A stretch of DNA of 54,910 nucleotides from Chitinophagales bacterium (GCA_022360175.1 JAKSDI010000106.1:1-54910); one strand, 5' to 3'; positions 1-8,673 are shown, numbered from the stretch's first letter. Notes: generated by a model not told the origin, from the letters alone. Program-made: numbers and translations.

Positions 1-98
1 AAAGTAGCAAAAAAGAAAAGTTATACATGGTGATAATGATAATATGTGTATAGTTTCTCTTTTTCAAACCTAAAGGTCGGGGTAGAGCGGAGCAATAA

Positions 99-145
99 AA
101 AATGTAAAAGAATACTACCAAACTTTGCCCTCACTTTTACATTTT
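99..145. repeat. Inverted repeat in non-coding DNA, possible hairpin
   Basis: A 12-base arm, AAAATGTAAAAG at 99-110, is answered by its exact reverse complement at 134-145, with a 23-base loop. It lies in AT-rich DNA downstream of the truncated HAD gene, read on the minus strand. The stem is AT-rich, so it would be a weak terminator at best. The remaining sequence from 1 to 214 shows no gene. Confidence 0.3.
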
Positions 146-214
146 ACATTGAACGTTTTCATTTTGCGGTTTCAAGTTAAGAATATCGCAACTTGAATTA
201 AATAGATATACTTG

Positions 215-343
215 TTATGTTTTTTGTTTTTTGACTTTTGATACAGCCTCATCGGAGGTAAATATTTCCCTTTCCGCTTTTTGCCAAAAAGGTTCGGAGT
301 CTACAAGTACTCCATCCATATCAAAAATTACTGCAGTTATCAA
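215..343 (-). pseudogene. Truncated HAD-superfamily phosphatase (N-terminal fragment)
   Basis: The reading frame begins at TTG (343) and gives LITAVIFDMDGVLVDSEPFW, the classic HAD motif I (DxDGxLxDSE) of beta-phosphoglucomutase or hexitol-phosphatase-like enzymes. About 28 recognisable residues follow the start, then the frame runs into lysine-rich low-complexity sequence and stops at 215. A working HAD phosphatase needs about 210-230 residues with motifs II-IV, so this is a remnant. It lies 8 bases downstream of the beta-lactamase-like gene on the same strand. The sequence at the break, GAGGCTGTATCAAAAGTC (minus strand, about 250-233), resembles the ends of some insertion sequences. That suggests truncation by an element since lost, but this is inference. 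Confidence 0.6.
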
Positions 344-351
344 TTTCTTAA

Positions 352-1884
352 TTATTTATTGTTATAATCGCTTATTAATTGATCCATATATTTTATAAAG
401 CTTGGTTTCTGCTTTTCTAGTGGCCTGGCTAGCATCAGTTTTTTAGCTTCTTTGAAGTAGGGAATTGCTTTTTCCATCTGATCTGTTTCCATATAGCCTT
501 CTCCCATGGTGTATAAAGCACTTACAGATTGAGGGAATAATTCAACATTTAGTTGCAAGAAATCAAAACCGATATTATACATTTCTCGAGCCCAAAATAT
601 TCCTGCAACATCATTAATTTCAGATTCACTTAAATAGTAATTGGAAGTATCACTCTTCAATTGATTCAGTAGACTGTGTAAGGTATCTTTTCCCAATGTT
701 GCAACTTTCACCAATTCATCTGTGATTGATTTCTTTGGAATCTTATAGGATTGGGAATCCATTATCTCAAGAATTACTCTTTTTATTTCATTTAAATATT
801 TCACATACGCATTCGCATATAGAATAAGCGTTAAATCCATATCAGGATAGAAATAAAAACGAACTTTCAACCCAGGTTCCCCTCCATTATGATATATAAC
901 TCTACCATAAGTTTTTACGCTGTCTAACTGGAATCCCATACCATAATCAAACTTCGAATGACGTTTGTCGTCAGGTATGTGCTCGTTAGTGGTTGAAAAA
1001 GCCAACCTAGAGTTTTTTTCTCCAAGAAAATTGTTTTTAAACAATGCTCTGTTCCATTTCCATAAATCATCCAAAGTGGTTGCAACTTTATCATCACCTA
1101 CTTTGCCATGAAGGTAATAGACATAACTGTGATATCCACTTTCTATTGGGGTAACGTTTTGTCCAGAAGACAAAGGGTCTAAAATATGTTCCTCGGCAAA
1201 ATCCTCAATTCGTTTTTCGCTCAAAAGTGTATACACACTAGTATTCATCATCTTAGTAGGGATGAAAATATTTTGCTTAAGATATTCATCGAATGGCATC
1301 CCACTTATTTGCTCTACTATCGAAGCCAAAAAAACATAAGCAACATTAGAATAGGCGAATTCTTCTCCCGGGGTGAAAAACGATTCTGGTTTTTCGACAG
1401 AATACATCTTTATAATATCATCATTGGTGGCAATTTTCGAATGATCCCAATTTTTAGTAAACAATGGGTTATAGGGGTATAAACCTGAGGTATGACAAAG
1501 TAGATGTCGAATCGTAACATCATGGTAGGGAAGTTCAGGGAAATAATGAGTAAGCTTACTTTCCAAAGACAGTTTATCCTCTTGAAGTAATTTGAAAATC
1601 GCAGCAGCAGTAAAGGTTTTTGAAATTGAAGCACATTGAAATACTGTGCTATCAGTTAGCTTTTGTGGGGTTTCAAAATCCGAATATCCGTATGACTTTT
1701 TTATCAGTATATTGCCACCTTGTGCAATTAATACCCCACCATTAAATTGTTTGTTTTGTGAAAGTTGTACTAAAAATTCATCAATGTTTTGGGTTTTGCT
1801 TAATGCTTCCTTATTAGTCTCGTTACAAGATGTGATAACAATTATTAAAAGTATAAGAAAACAGCTTCTATTTATTATATACAT
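352..1884 (-). CDS. Serine beta-lactamase-like lipoprotein (class C / penicillin-binding fold) with C-terminal TPR
   Basis: A 510-residue exported serine hydrolase of the beta-lactamase/PBP-like family. The N-terminus is hydrophobic and ends in a lipobox (VITSC, Cys20), so a lipoprotein is predicted. The catalytic signatures are present: SISK (Ser86 nucleophile, Lys89), YSN (178-180) and HNGG (332-335) in place of the KTG box. The residues after about 430 form TPR-like helices (ALYTMGEGYMETDQMEKAI), an arrangement common in Bacteroidota esterase or peptidase members of the family. The substrate cannot be deduced. The family includes beta-lactamases, D-aminopeptidases and esterases, and most such lipoproteins are not resistance enzymes. 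It is transcribed leftwards, directly downstream of the LRR gene remnant. Confidence 0.85.
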   Translation of the reverse strand: MYIINRSCFLILLIIVITSCNETNKEALSKTQNIDEFLVQLSQNKQFNGGVLIAQGGNILIKKSYGYSDFETPQKLTDSTVFQCASISKTFTAAAIFKLLQEDKLSLESKLTHYFPELPYHDVTIRHLLCHTSGLYPYNPLFTKNWDHSKIATNDDIIKMYSVEKPESFFTPGEEFAYSNVAYVFLASIVEQISGMPFDEYLKQNIFIPTKMMNTSVYTLLSEKRIEDFAEEHILDPLSSGQNVTPIESGYHSYVYYLHGKVGDDKVATTLDDLWKWNRALFKNNFLGEKNSRLAFSTTNEHIPDDKRHSKFDYGMGFQLDSVKTYGRVIYHNGGEPGLKVRFYFYPDMDLTLILYANAYVKYLNEIKRVILEIMDSQSYKIPKKSITDELVKVATLGKDTLHSLLNQLKSDTSNYYLSESEINDVAGIFWAREMYNIGFDFLQLNVELFPQSVSALYTMGEGYMETDQMEKAIPYFKEAKKLMLARPLEKQKPSFIKYMDQLISDYNNK

Positions 1885-1948
1885 AGGGCTTCTTTTTTTG
1901 ATAAACCTGAAACGTGCGGGATTGTTAGCAACTGGCTTTTATTCATTT

Positions 1949-2044
1949 TTAGAAATAAACAAGACGTCTATCATCTATCCATTCTGGTTTGGTCAATTTT
2001 TCATTCCATCGTAAATCTATTTTTTCTAATAATTCCTGAGTCGG
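1949..2044 (-). pseudogene. Remnant of LRR-protein gene 3' end
   Basis: Read on the minus strand, an open stretch between two stops encodes LLEKIDLRWNEKLTKPEWID followed by DRRLVYF and a stop. This matches the C-terminus of the intact LRR protein at 9633-10463 (LERIDLRWNEELVKPEWIDE, ending NCLVYF), with a three-codon gap. At DNA level the similarity runs from about 1944 to 2029 against about 9628 to 9722, from about six bases after the stop codon into the last LRR. No start codon and no further LRRs lie upstream. It is either a decayed paralogue or one junction of a recombination event that placed 2045-9627 between two LRR 3' ends. Confidence 0.7.
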
Positions 2045-2307
2045 TTAATTTGTTTGTTCAGCTTCATTTACCTTTCCTTTTGAAGATTATAATTTCTTCT
2101 ACAATGTTGAATGTTATCCATTTTCTATTAAAAATGTATCTTTGTAATAAGACAAGAATGATTTAATTTCGTTGCAAACATATCTTTTTGCTGTAGCAAA
2201 TGAATTTCACTAATATTAGAATCTGATTTTGCCTGGAGTAGGAGCGTTCTGACCGAAAGGGAAAGAGTAAGCTCAACACCGGCGTAAAAACACTTAATGA
2301 TCATCTT

Positions 2308-3348
2308 ATGCTGAATTTAGTCGTTTGGTCTCCGAAGCCCAAATTAGGAAGATTAAAAAAGGCTATAAATCGATCTTACGAATTGTTCTTTTTTAATTTG
2401 GATGCAAATCGTCGTTTGATATATGAATTGGGCAATTTGGTGAAAGATTGTGGATTCTATCTGGCTAATATTCTATATGAAATCAATGTTAATATACAAG
2501 GAGGCTTACTCAGAAAGAAACGTGAATTCGACAAGCAATATAGACAGAGCCAGTTGCAAAACGGTTCTAAGCTAGATAAAATCGATGTTTTCAGCATCGC
2601 CCTTAATGTCCTCAATACAAAACCGGTACTTCGAGGCAATACTTCCTGTCTAAGTACAACGCTCCAGACTGGCAATCCAGTATTAGTTATAGCCAATCAC
2701 CCCTATGCGCCCCTTGATGCCTTCTCTATCATGAGTACGATTCACCAATACAGGCATGATTATGCTTTCATGGCAAACGGTGTCATAAATAAATATCCTG
2801 AGATCAATGCACGGATCATACCTGTAGATTTATCCGAAGGTTGGCTACGTACCTCCGATCCTAATGCTGTAAAAAGGTCTCAATTCAAATGCCTCAGGAC
2901 AAGTTTCAAATATCTCGAAAGAGAAGGTAAATGCGTACTAATGCATCCGGCGGGAAGTGGATCAAAAGCGAGTGCCTGGGGCGAGGAAATAAAAGATCCA
3001 CCCTGGTTGAATGGCGTTGGCTTTCTCGTTCGACAATTTACCCGGCAGGGCAAAAAATTGACAATTCTTCCGGTATTTGTTGAAGGCCATATGGGCAATC
3101 AGATTAATAGTCGGCGCTACCTTGAAGCCTTTTTCTCGTCCCGAACCAGGTTCAGTGCTGCGATTATGGCTGCACTATTCAATTCTCCCCCAACAATTAG
3201 CCTCTGTATTGGTGATCCAGTGACTTCTGATGAATTTGAAGGAATGCAAGATGAAGCGATTACTTTTGCACTGCGCGAAAAAGTTTATGAGCTCGCTACG
3301 GAGCTTCCTATTGCCTATTTTAGCCCAGGAAAAAAATATCGCTTTTGA
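2308..3348 (+). CDS. PlsC-type acyltransferase-like protein
   Basis: A 346-residue protein with a glycerol-phosphate/lysophospholipid acyltransferase signature. ANHPYAPLDAFS (about residues 130-141) is the HPxxxxD variant of the HX4D catalytic box seen in hemolysin/OlsA-like acyltransferases. LMHPAGSGSKAS (about 211-222) matches the FPEG-type substrate-binding block, followed by a hydrophobic ILPVFVEG strand. No signal peptide or strong membrane helix is evident, so it is probably a peripheral membrane enzyme that moves an acyl chain onto a lipid or other hydroxyl/amine acceptor. It starts the GC-richer block and has the same orientation as the PLP-enzyme genes, but a 408-base gap separates it from them. 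Substrate unknown. Confidence 0.7.
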   Translation: MLNLVVWSPKPKLGRLKKAINRSYELFFFNLDANRRLIYELGNLVKDCGFYLANILYEINVNIQGGLLRKKREFDKQYRQSQLQNGSKLDKIDVFSIALNVLNTKPVLRGNTSCLSTTLQTGNPVLVIANHPYAPLDAFSIMSTIHQYRHDYAFMANGVINKYPEINARIIPVDLSEGWLRTSDPNAVKRSQFKCLRTSFKYLEREGKCVLMHPAGSGSKASAWGEEIKDPPWLNGVGFLVRQFTRQGKKLTILPVFVEGHMGNQINSRRYLEAFFSSRTRFSAAIMAALFNSPPTISLCIGDPVTSDEFEGMQDEAITFALREKVYELATELPIAYFSPGKKYRF

Positions 3349-3756
3349 TGACATTGAGGGAAATTATTACTCAAGTTATAATAAGGTTTTAATAGTTTAA
3401 AGAGTTGTAATGTAATTTAAAGCTGTGTTTGTATTTATAAAAATTACATTTGTTGGTTTCAATGTTTTTGACCTAAAGTTTTACTAATCCTTGCAATGTA
3501 ATTCCTTTTTTTATTATATTTAACTCGAAGTGTAGATACAAAACTTAATTTCCTTATTAATTTTCATTATATCTTGATCAAGCACAATTGTTTAAGAGTG
3601 TTCATTTGAATTGAATTCTCTTCTTTTCTATGGATGCTTACAGAAATTGATTCACATTTTATTTAAATATTGCTCAACCCGAGCGGGTTGAACGGATTCT
3701 ATTTCAAATTGTACTCGTTTGGAATATTCAGGCGAGGTACGCAATAATGTAATTGG
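3349..3756. other. Intergenic, AT-rich, with a small GC-rich hairpin
   Basis: No convincing gene in 408 bases. A perfect six-pair hairpin, CAACCC-GAGC-GGGTTG, sits at 3675-3690. It has no T-run after it, so it is more likely an operator or leader structure for the gene at 3757 than a terminator. Confidence 0.35.
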
Positions 3757-4908
3757 ATGAACACCTTAGTTGAAATTAAACCCATTATCTCTCCGGATTC
3801 ATTTGTTGGACTCGAAGGGAAAACCCACCTATGCGGAGCAGGCGAAGCGCCCTGGCTAAAATCTCATGAAGAAGTGTACAACACCTTTTCCCGATTGAAA
3901 GGAGGCGGCAGAGCAGGAAAAAAGAAAATTGACGCAACGGGAGAAAGCTGTAGACAAAAACTGGGAGAATTGTGGAATGTATCCTGGAAAAATATTGCAT
4001 TCATGCCCTCTTGCTCGGAGGCGATGAGTGCAATTGCTCGCGGCATGGAGTGGCGGGCAGGAGATAACATCGTGACCGCAAATGTCGAATTTCCATCATT
4101 GACCTACTCCTGGCGGCAAATCCAGGAACAAGGCGTAGAATTAAGGATGGTACCCCACCGTGATTACGTGATTCATGAAGAAGACCTGCTTGAAGCCGTT
4201 GATGAAAGAACCCGTGTGCTGGCCATCAGTCATGCAAGCTTCTACACAGGCCAATGCCATAACATCGAAAAATTAGCAGAAGGTTTGCGGAAGCGCGGAC
4301 GCCCGCTTTTTATTCTCGATGCAACTCACTCTTCAGGCATTCTCCAGGTACCAGGTGAACTGACCGACATCACCATGAGCCCGTCCTATAAATACATGCT
4401 TTCAACGCACGGTATTGCGCCATGTTACTTCAATGAACGCGCAGCAGGTATGATCAGAGCTACAAGCTTTGGTTGGCACAACTTGCAGATTTGGCCCGAA
4501 CAGAAAGCTGAGCGTTTTCCCATAGTGGATGAAAAACCTATGCCAGAGCGCTTTGAGGCTGGTAATGTCGCAACCCTTCAATACATGTTCCTAAATAACT
4601 CCCTCGGTATACTACTTGAGACAGGCATCGAAAGGATCGAGCAACATGCCCGAACGCTTTCTGGCCTGGTGGCATCCGAGCTTAACAAGCGAGGATTTAA
4701 GGTTATTTCTCCTCAGGCATATGGTGCTCGCTCCGGAAATACCAGTATTGCTATTGATAACTCAGAGCAGCTACATGATCAACTAGCAGCTAAAGGGGTT
4801 CACATCTGGGGCGAACAGGGACGCTTGCGAGTGACCACACATGTGTACAACAGCTCAGAAGATGTATACCGTTTTCTGGACGCTTTCGATGAAGTAATGA
4901 GAGGGTAG
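3757..4908 (+). CDS. Class V aminotransferase-fold PLP enzyme
   Basis: A 383-residue fold-type I PLP enzyme of the class V (NifS/isopenicillin-N-epimerase-like) group. Visible landmarks are FMPSCSEAMSAIARGM (cofactor-phosphate loop, about 87-102), LDATHSSG (the PLP-ring aspartate, about 188-195), and SPSYKYML with the Schiff-base lysine at residue 212. The C-terminal RLRVTTHVYNSSEDVYRFL is typical of the epimerase/aminotransferase branch. The active-site cysteine loop of cysteine desulfurases is not apparent, so sulfur mobilisation is unlikely; aminotransfer, racemisation or elimination are the family's alternatives. It is followed after 41 bases by a second PLP enzyme in the same direction, so a joint pathway is likely. 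Base composition is richer in G+C than the flanks: a spot count at 4261-4320 gives 28 of 60, against 16 of 60 at 9841-9900. Confidence 0.8.
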   Translation: MNTLVEIKPIISPDSFVGLEGKTHLCGAGEAPWLKSHEEVYNTFSRLKGGGRAGKKKIDATGESCRQKLGELWNVSWKNIAFMPSCSEAMSAIARGMEWRAGDNIVTANVEFPSLTYSWRQIQEQGVELRMVPHRDYVIHEEDLLEAVDERTRVLAISHASFYTGQCHNIEKLAEGLRKRGRPLFILDATHSSGILQVPGELTDITMSPSYKYMLSTHGIAPCYFNERAAGMIRATSFGWHNLQIWPEQKAERFPIVDEKPMPERFEAGNVATLQYMFLNNSLGILLETGIERIEQHARTLSGLVASELNKRGFKVISPQAYGARSGNTSIAIDNSEQLHDQLAAKGVHIWGEQGRLRVTTHVYNSSEDVYRFLDAFDEVMRG

Positions 4909-4949
4909 CCTCTTGTGTCAAGTATTTTTTCATCTAAAGAGCAATAATC

Positions 4950-6206
4950 ATGGAACAAGAAGTTTACAGGCCTGTCAGGGAGTCGGTATCTCCTTTTAGA
5001 GATTTCCTCCTTTCTTCGGTTCGCCGTCAGGAAGCTATATTTAAATCAAGTTTAATCCTCAATCCAGTAGAGAATATTCCATTCGAAGACGATATTTCCT
5101 TTGCCTCAAGCTTTATGCATGGGCTTTACAACACTGATAAGGTACGTAGCAACGAACAAAAAGTAGGGACTGTTCACCAGTTTTCAGGTCGTGACCAGAT
5201 AGCATACGATACTCGTAAGATTTATTCTTCCTGGGCAAATGCACTTGGAGCCGAAGACCTTACAATGCGACTCTTGTCTGGTTTGCACGCCCATACGACC
5301 ATCTTTATGGCGCTCGCTGAACCCGGACAATCGGTCCTCCTTTTACCCGAGATAGCGGGCGGGCACATGGCTACACATAATATCCTTAAGCGGCTGGGGT
5401 TGACCGTGATCGATATGGCCGTTGACCATGAAAATCAATGTATTGATATATCGGCAACAAAGGAGTTGATCAAAAAGCATAATCCCGATTTTCTGTTTTC
5501 AGATCGCAGTGAAGGCTTGATTTTCGAAGTATTTAATGAGCTGCTCGAAGATTTCAAGGGAGTCTCGATCTTCGATGCTTCCCAATATCTGACTGGCGTT
5601 TTAGCCGGTATCTATCCGAATCCTTTCGAAATGGGATTTGACCTCATGCTTTCCACCTTGCATAAGAATTTTCCCGGACCTCAAAAAGCGTTGGTTGCAA
5701 CAAGAGAGAAAAATGAAGTCTGGAAAAAACTACTATCGGGAATCTCCGCCTACGTGTCTAACATGCACAACTATGGCACTTATACTGCCGGCATCACATT
5801 GGAGCGACAGGAATGGATCAGAGCCTATTCCACGCGTGTTTTGCAAAATGCAATCAGCCTTGAAGACCATCTTATAGAATTTGGGGTAAATGTGGTTCCC
5901 CGGCGTAGAGATTTACTGCCAACTCCTCACTTGTGGGTTAAGTCACCGGGGCGTGAAGAGGCATTTCAATTCTTTAAAGACCTGGAATCCTGCCGTTTCC
6001 TGACCAACTATAGAAAGCTGCCTTATGGTCTCGGATTTGGCTTACGCCTCGGGCTTAATGCCGCCACGAGGACAGGCCTCTATCCGGATCATACTCGGCA
6101 ACTTGCTTCATTGATCGCAGAAATTCATCAGGGTAAACCCAGTCTTGCGCTTCGTCATGAATGCCGGGCATTTATTGAAGATATCTGGAGCAGGAGGAAT
6201 AGCTAA
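4950..6206 (+). CDS. Serine hydroxymethyltransferase-like PLP enzyme
   Basis: A 418-residue fold-type I PLP enzyme resembling serine hydroxymethyltransferase (SHMT). The SHMT landmarks are SLILNPVENIP (cf. LIASEN) near residue 35, FSGRDQIAYDTRKI near 80-90, LLSGLHAHTTIFMAL (cofactor loop), and STLHKNFPGPQ with the predicted PLP lysine at residue 239 (cf. THKTLRGPR in true SHMT). Divergence at these positions argues against housekeeping glyA. Members outside glyA act as aldolases or transaldolases that join glycine, or an equivalent, to an aldehyde. It sits 41 bases after another PLP enzyme, so the two are probably co-transcribed, and a terminator-like hairpin follows at 6335. Role: inferred carbon-carbon bond or amino-acid chemistry in an uncharacterised pathway. 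Confidence 0.8.
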   Translation: MEQEVYRPVRESVSPFRDFLLSSVRRQEAIFKSSLILNPVENIPFEDDISFASSFMHGLYNTDKVRSNEQKVGTVHQFSGRDQIAYDTRKIYSSWANALGAEDLTMRLLSGLHAHTTIFMALAEPGQSVLLLPEIAGGHMATHNILKRLGLTVIDMAVDHENQCIDISATKELIKKHNPDFLFSDRSEGLIFEVFNELLEDFKGVSIFDASQYLTGVLAGIYPNPFEMGFDLMLSTLHKNFPGPQKALVATREKNEVWKKLLSGISAYVSNMHNYGTYTAGITLERQEWIRAYSTRVLQNAISLEDHLIEFGVNVVPRRRDLLPTPHLWVKSPGREEAFQFFKDLESCRFLTNYRKLPYGLGFGLRLGLNAATRTGLYPDHTRQLASLIAEIHQGKPSLALRHECRAFIEDIWSRRNS

Positions 6207-6307
6207 GACTTGTAGTGCTTTGTCAAGCATCAAAAGACGAGTAATCTGAAGTTTATTGAAAGGATTATGCTGAAAGTTTCGACTCTACCTGGCGGAAGAT
6301 AGGTTCG

Positions 6308-6344
6308 GATGAAGTTGCATATTATGTTATTGTGCGACTTCATC
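6308..6344 (+). promoter_or_regulatory. Alternative stem competing with the terminator hairpin
   Basis: GATGAAGTTGCA at 6308-6319 can pair with TGCGACTTCATC at 6333-6344 (12 pairs, one of them G-U). The right arm overlaps the left arm of the terminator at 6335-6352, so the two stems are mutually exclusive. That is the arrangement of an attenuator or read-through switch ahead of the dehydrogenase gene at 6494. Seen by eye only; no riboswitch class recognised. Confidence 0.35.
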
Positions 6345-6363
6345 TGAAGTCGAAGGATTTTTT
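6335..6363 (+). terminator. Predicted Rho-independent terminator
   Basis: CGACTTC (6335-6341), an ATCT loop, and GAAGTCG (6346-6352) form a perfect seven-pair stem, followed after five bases by TTTTTT (6358-6363). It lies 129 bases after the SHMT-like gene and would separate it from the dehydrogenase gene downstream. Confidence 0.55.
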
Positions 6364-6377
6364 GCCTAGGCAAAAAA
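6358..6377. repeat. Perfect 20-bp palindrome
   Basis: TTTTTTGCCTAGGCAAAAAA is fully self-complementary without a loop. It overlaps the T-run of the preceding hairpin and lies 117 bases before the dehydrogenase start. It could be a dimeric-regulator site or part of a bidirectional terminator. Confidence 0.5.
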
Positions 6378-6493
6378 GATGCGATTTCTCCGAAATCATT
6401 ACTCTAACAGCATTCTACTTTTCACAATTAACAAAGCACTAGTTTGGTATGAATGTATAGTAATCTTCAATCGCGGTTGAAATCTAATTGAAC

Positions 6494-7495
6494 ATGTCAA
6501 CAATTCAAAAAAATGCCTTCTATGCATTGACAGCACCAAGGCAAATTGAAAAGATATCTACTCCACTTTTGGATCTTCCGGATGAGTGGGTAAGGCTTCG
6601 TTTTTATTATTGTGGGATTTGCGGCAGTGACGTATCTCATTTTGACGATCGGCGAGATCCGGCTTTTCCCATGCCGCTTGGCCATGAATTTATTGCGAGG
6701 GTAGAGGCCCTTGGTGCAGGAGTAGATCACCTACGAATAGGAGACCTCGTCACTAGTGACCTCCAGTATCGATGTGGCGAATGCGAATTCTGTACAAATG
6801 CACAGTCTCATCTTTGCCGGAAAGGCAGGAAGGGATTCTTTAGCAATAGGGCCTTTGCTGTTCGTGGTGATCTGCACCAATCGTATTTGTACAAAGTGCC
6901 TGGCAATGAACCCTTCCCGAAAATGGCTCTGGCGGAGCCGCTTTCCTGCGTACTTCATTGCATTGAGGGCATTGATTTCGATTCCGCTAAAAGGGTTCTT
7001 CTTCTCGGTGCAGGTAGTATAGGAATATGTATGGCATTTGCAATGAACATCAGAAATGTAAAATTTGATGTTGTTGATACAAACCCTGCTCGGCTCCAGA
7101 AGATAAGGAAATGCATTGATTTTGAAGCCCCTTCCGGTTTGTATGACCTGGTCTTTGATTCAACTGGCACACCCTCTGGACTCCTGGCATCCTGTAAATA
7201 CCTTCGGCCCGGTGGTACACTTATTTCAATGAGTCATGTTGACGGAATGAAACAAGAAGAACAGTTTCTTATTCTATTCAGTAGGAAAGATGCCACCTTA
7301 AAGATGCCCTATCTGAATGGAGATTCCTCGAATATGAACGAAGCCATCTCGGCATTGAGCAATTACTGGACTGGAAACTGGAATGATCTACTTGCCGTTC
7401 AGCCAGCTGCCAAATTACAGGCTCTTTTTGAAAATCCTAATATTCTTGATAGTAATAAGCTCATCGTGGATTGTACCGGGATTCAACCGGATTAA
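6494..7495 (+). CDS. Zinc-dependent medium-chain alcohol/polyol dehydrogenase
   Basis: A medium-chain dehydrogenase/reductase of about 333 residues. CGICGSD and GHEF carry the catalytic-zinc ligands. The lobe CGECEFC...LC holds four cysteines for the structural zinc. LLLGAGSIGICMAF is the Rossmann NAD(P)-binding glycine motif, and VVDTNPARL supplies the acidic/ribose-binding strand. The family oxidises secondary alcohols, threonine or sugar alcohols with NAD(P). The ATG at 6494 is preferred over an upstream TTG at 6488. It is in the same direction as the PLP enzymes, behind a terminator-like leader, and 55 bases before the next gene. A step that oxidises a hydroxyl made by the SHMT-like enzyme is possible but unproven. 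Confidence 0.8.
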   Translation: MSTIQKNAFYALTAPRQIEKISTPLLDLPDEWVRLRFYYCGICGSDVSHFDDRRDPAFPMPLGHEFIARVEALGAGVDHLRIGDLVTSDLQYRCGECEFCTNAQSHLCRKGRKGFFSNRAFAVRGDLHQSYLYKVPGNEPFPKMALAEPLSCVLHCIEGIDFDSAKRVLLLGAGSIGICMAFAMNIRNVKFDVVDTNPARLQKIRKCIDFEAPSGLYDLVFDSTGTPSGLLASCKYLRPGGTLISMSHVDGMKQEEQFLILFSRKDATLKMPYLNGDSSNMNEAISALSNYWTGNWNDLLAVQPAAKLQALFENPNILDSNKLIVDCTGIQPD

Positions 7496-7540
7496 TACGA
7501 TCTGAGCTGAGACTGAACTTGCGTGTTCCCAGAGCTTGCT

Positions 7541-7546
7541 GGGAGG
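7541..7546 (+). promoter_or_regulatory. Shine-Dalgarno-like site deciding the start of the next gene
   Basis: GGGAGG lies four bases before the ATG at 7551. This supports that ATG over the TTG at 7536. Such strong sites are unusual in Bacteroidota and fit a foreign origin of this block. Confidence 0.45.
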
Positions 7547-7550
7547 CTCA

Positions 7551-8633
7551 ATGATTTTTACAACTAATAAAAAGACAATGGAATTTGATTACGATATTTT
7601 GATTATAGGAGGAGGAGACCTCTCGAGTGAAATAATTTATGCGCTTTCCCTGCATGAGGGTTTTTCAATTCGTTGTGCCATTGCCTGCCGGCAAATGGAA
7701 AAGGCAGAACGACTCTCACTTATTGCGAATACAAGGTCTCGTGTATCCGGTGGAACAGTTCGTTTTGCCCCATTTCAGATTTTCTGGGAAGAGGCCAGGT
7801 TGGTAGAGATTTTGCATGAGACGCGGCCACGCCTTATCATCCAATTGGCATCTATTCAATCACCTTGGAATATCAGGAAAAACTGGTTGACCTTGACTCG
7901 GGAATATGGCTTTGGAATTACTACAGTCCGGCATACGATCCTTTCCGCCCGAATGGCAATCGCCCTGCGTGATTTCCCGCTGTCCTGTAAGCTCATTAAC
8001 GGTTGTTATCCCGACTTTGTAAATCAAATCATTAGTAGCATGGGACTTCCGATCACATGTGGCCTGGGAAATATTTCTATAGTTGAAAGCATTATCAAGG
8101 ATGCTTATGAATTAGGAAGCGATGATCAACTCCAATTAGTAGGTCATCACTATCATGTTTCCAATATGATCTGGGAACATGAAAAAAGAACGCACTGGCC
8201 ACGCATGTGGTTAAATGGGAAACAGGTTGAAAACCTCCCTGAAAGACTTAGCACCTATCGGCTTCCTCCCGACAAGTCCGTCAACAAAATTAATGCAGTC
8301 ACCGTATTGCCTTTAATCTGGGCTGTGCTAGGTTACAAAAATATTCACTTGAATCTTGGCGCTCCAGATGGACTTCCGGGGGGCTATCCGGTATACATTA
8401 AGAATGGAGAAATTCTTCTCGACCTTCCGATGCAAAAGGAAGAGGCAATTGCCTATACCAAAAGTTTCGAGATCAAGGAAGGCGTAAGCGTTGGAGAAAA
8501 GGAATTGACGATCGCAGAGGGAGCTACAGAGCAACTCAGGAAGATTGATAGTTCTTTCACCGGTACATTTCACTATGACAATCTTTTCGAGGAGCATGAA
8601 GCTTTTGAAAAGATACTGGATCGGCTGGATTGA
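7551..8633 (+). CDS. Rossmann-fold oxidoreductase-like protein, function unknown
   Basis: About 360 residues. After a short polar start comes DYDILIIGGGDLSSEIIYAL, a beta strand plus glycine-rich turn of a Rossmann nucleotide-binding fold, although the spacing GGGDLSSE departs from GxGxxG. Next is the arrangement seen in saccharopine-dehydrogenase-like proteins, including RPRLIIQLASIQSPW as the strand where those enzymes carry NxxP-type contacts. I do not recognise the specific family. It follows the zinc dehydrogenase after 55 bases and precedes a convergent glpX-like gene. It probably acts in the same pathway as the PLP enzymes, as an NAD(P)-dependent reductase or dehydrogenase; this is inference. 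Confidence 0.6.
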   Translation: MIFTTNKKTMEFDYDILIIGGGDLSSEIIYALSLHEGFSIRCAIACRQMEKAERLSLIANTRSRVSGGTVRFAPFQIFWEEARLVEILHETRPRLIIQLASIQSPWNIRKNWLTLTREYGFGITTVRHTILSARMAIALRDFPLSCKLINGCYPDFVNQIISSMGLPITCGLGNISIVESIIKDAYELGSDDQLQLVGHHYHVSNMIWEHEKRTHWPRMWLNGKQVENLPERLSTYRLPPDKSVNKINAVTVLPLIWAVLGYKNIHLNLGAPDGLPGGYPVYIKNGEILLDLPMQKEEAIAYTKSFEIKEGVSVGEKELTIAEGATEQLRKIDSSFTGTFHYDNLFEEHEAFEKILDRLD

Positions 8634-8673
8634 CCTTCCGGCTCTGGATTGTCTGGCGCGAATAGGATTAGCC

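Noticed and set aside
3757-4908. Cysteine desulfurase (SufS/NifS) annotation for the class V enzyme
   Set aside because: No active-site cysteine is apparent in the C-terminal loop where SufS/NifS carry it, and no suf/isc genes are nearby.
4950-6206. Housekeeping glyA
   Set aside because: The cofactor-loop and lysine motifs diverge (STLHKNFPGPQ rather than THKTLRGPR), and the gene sits in a specialised cluster.
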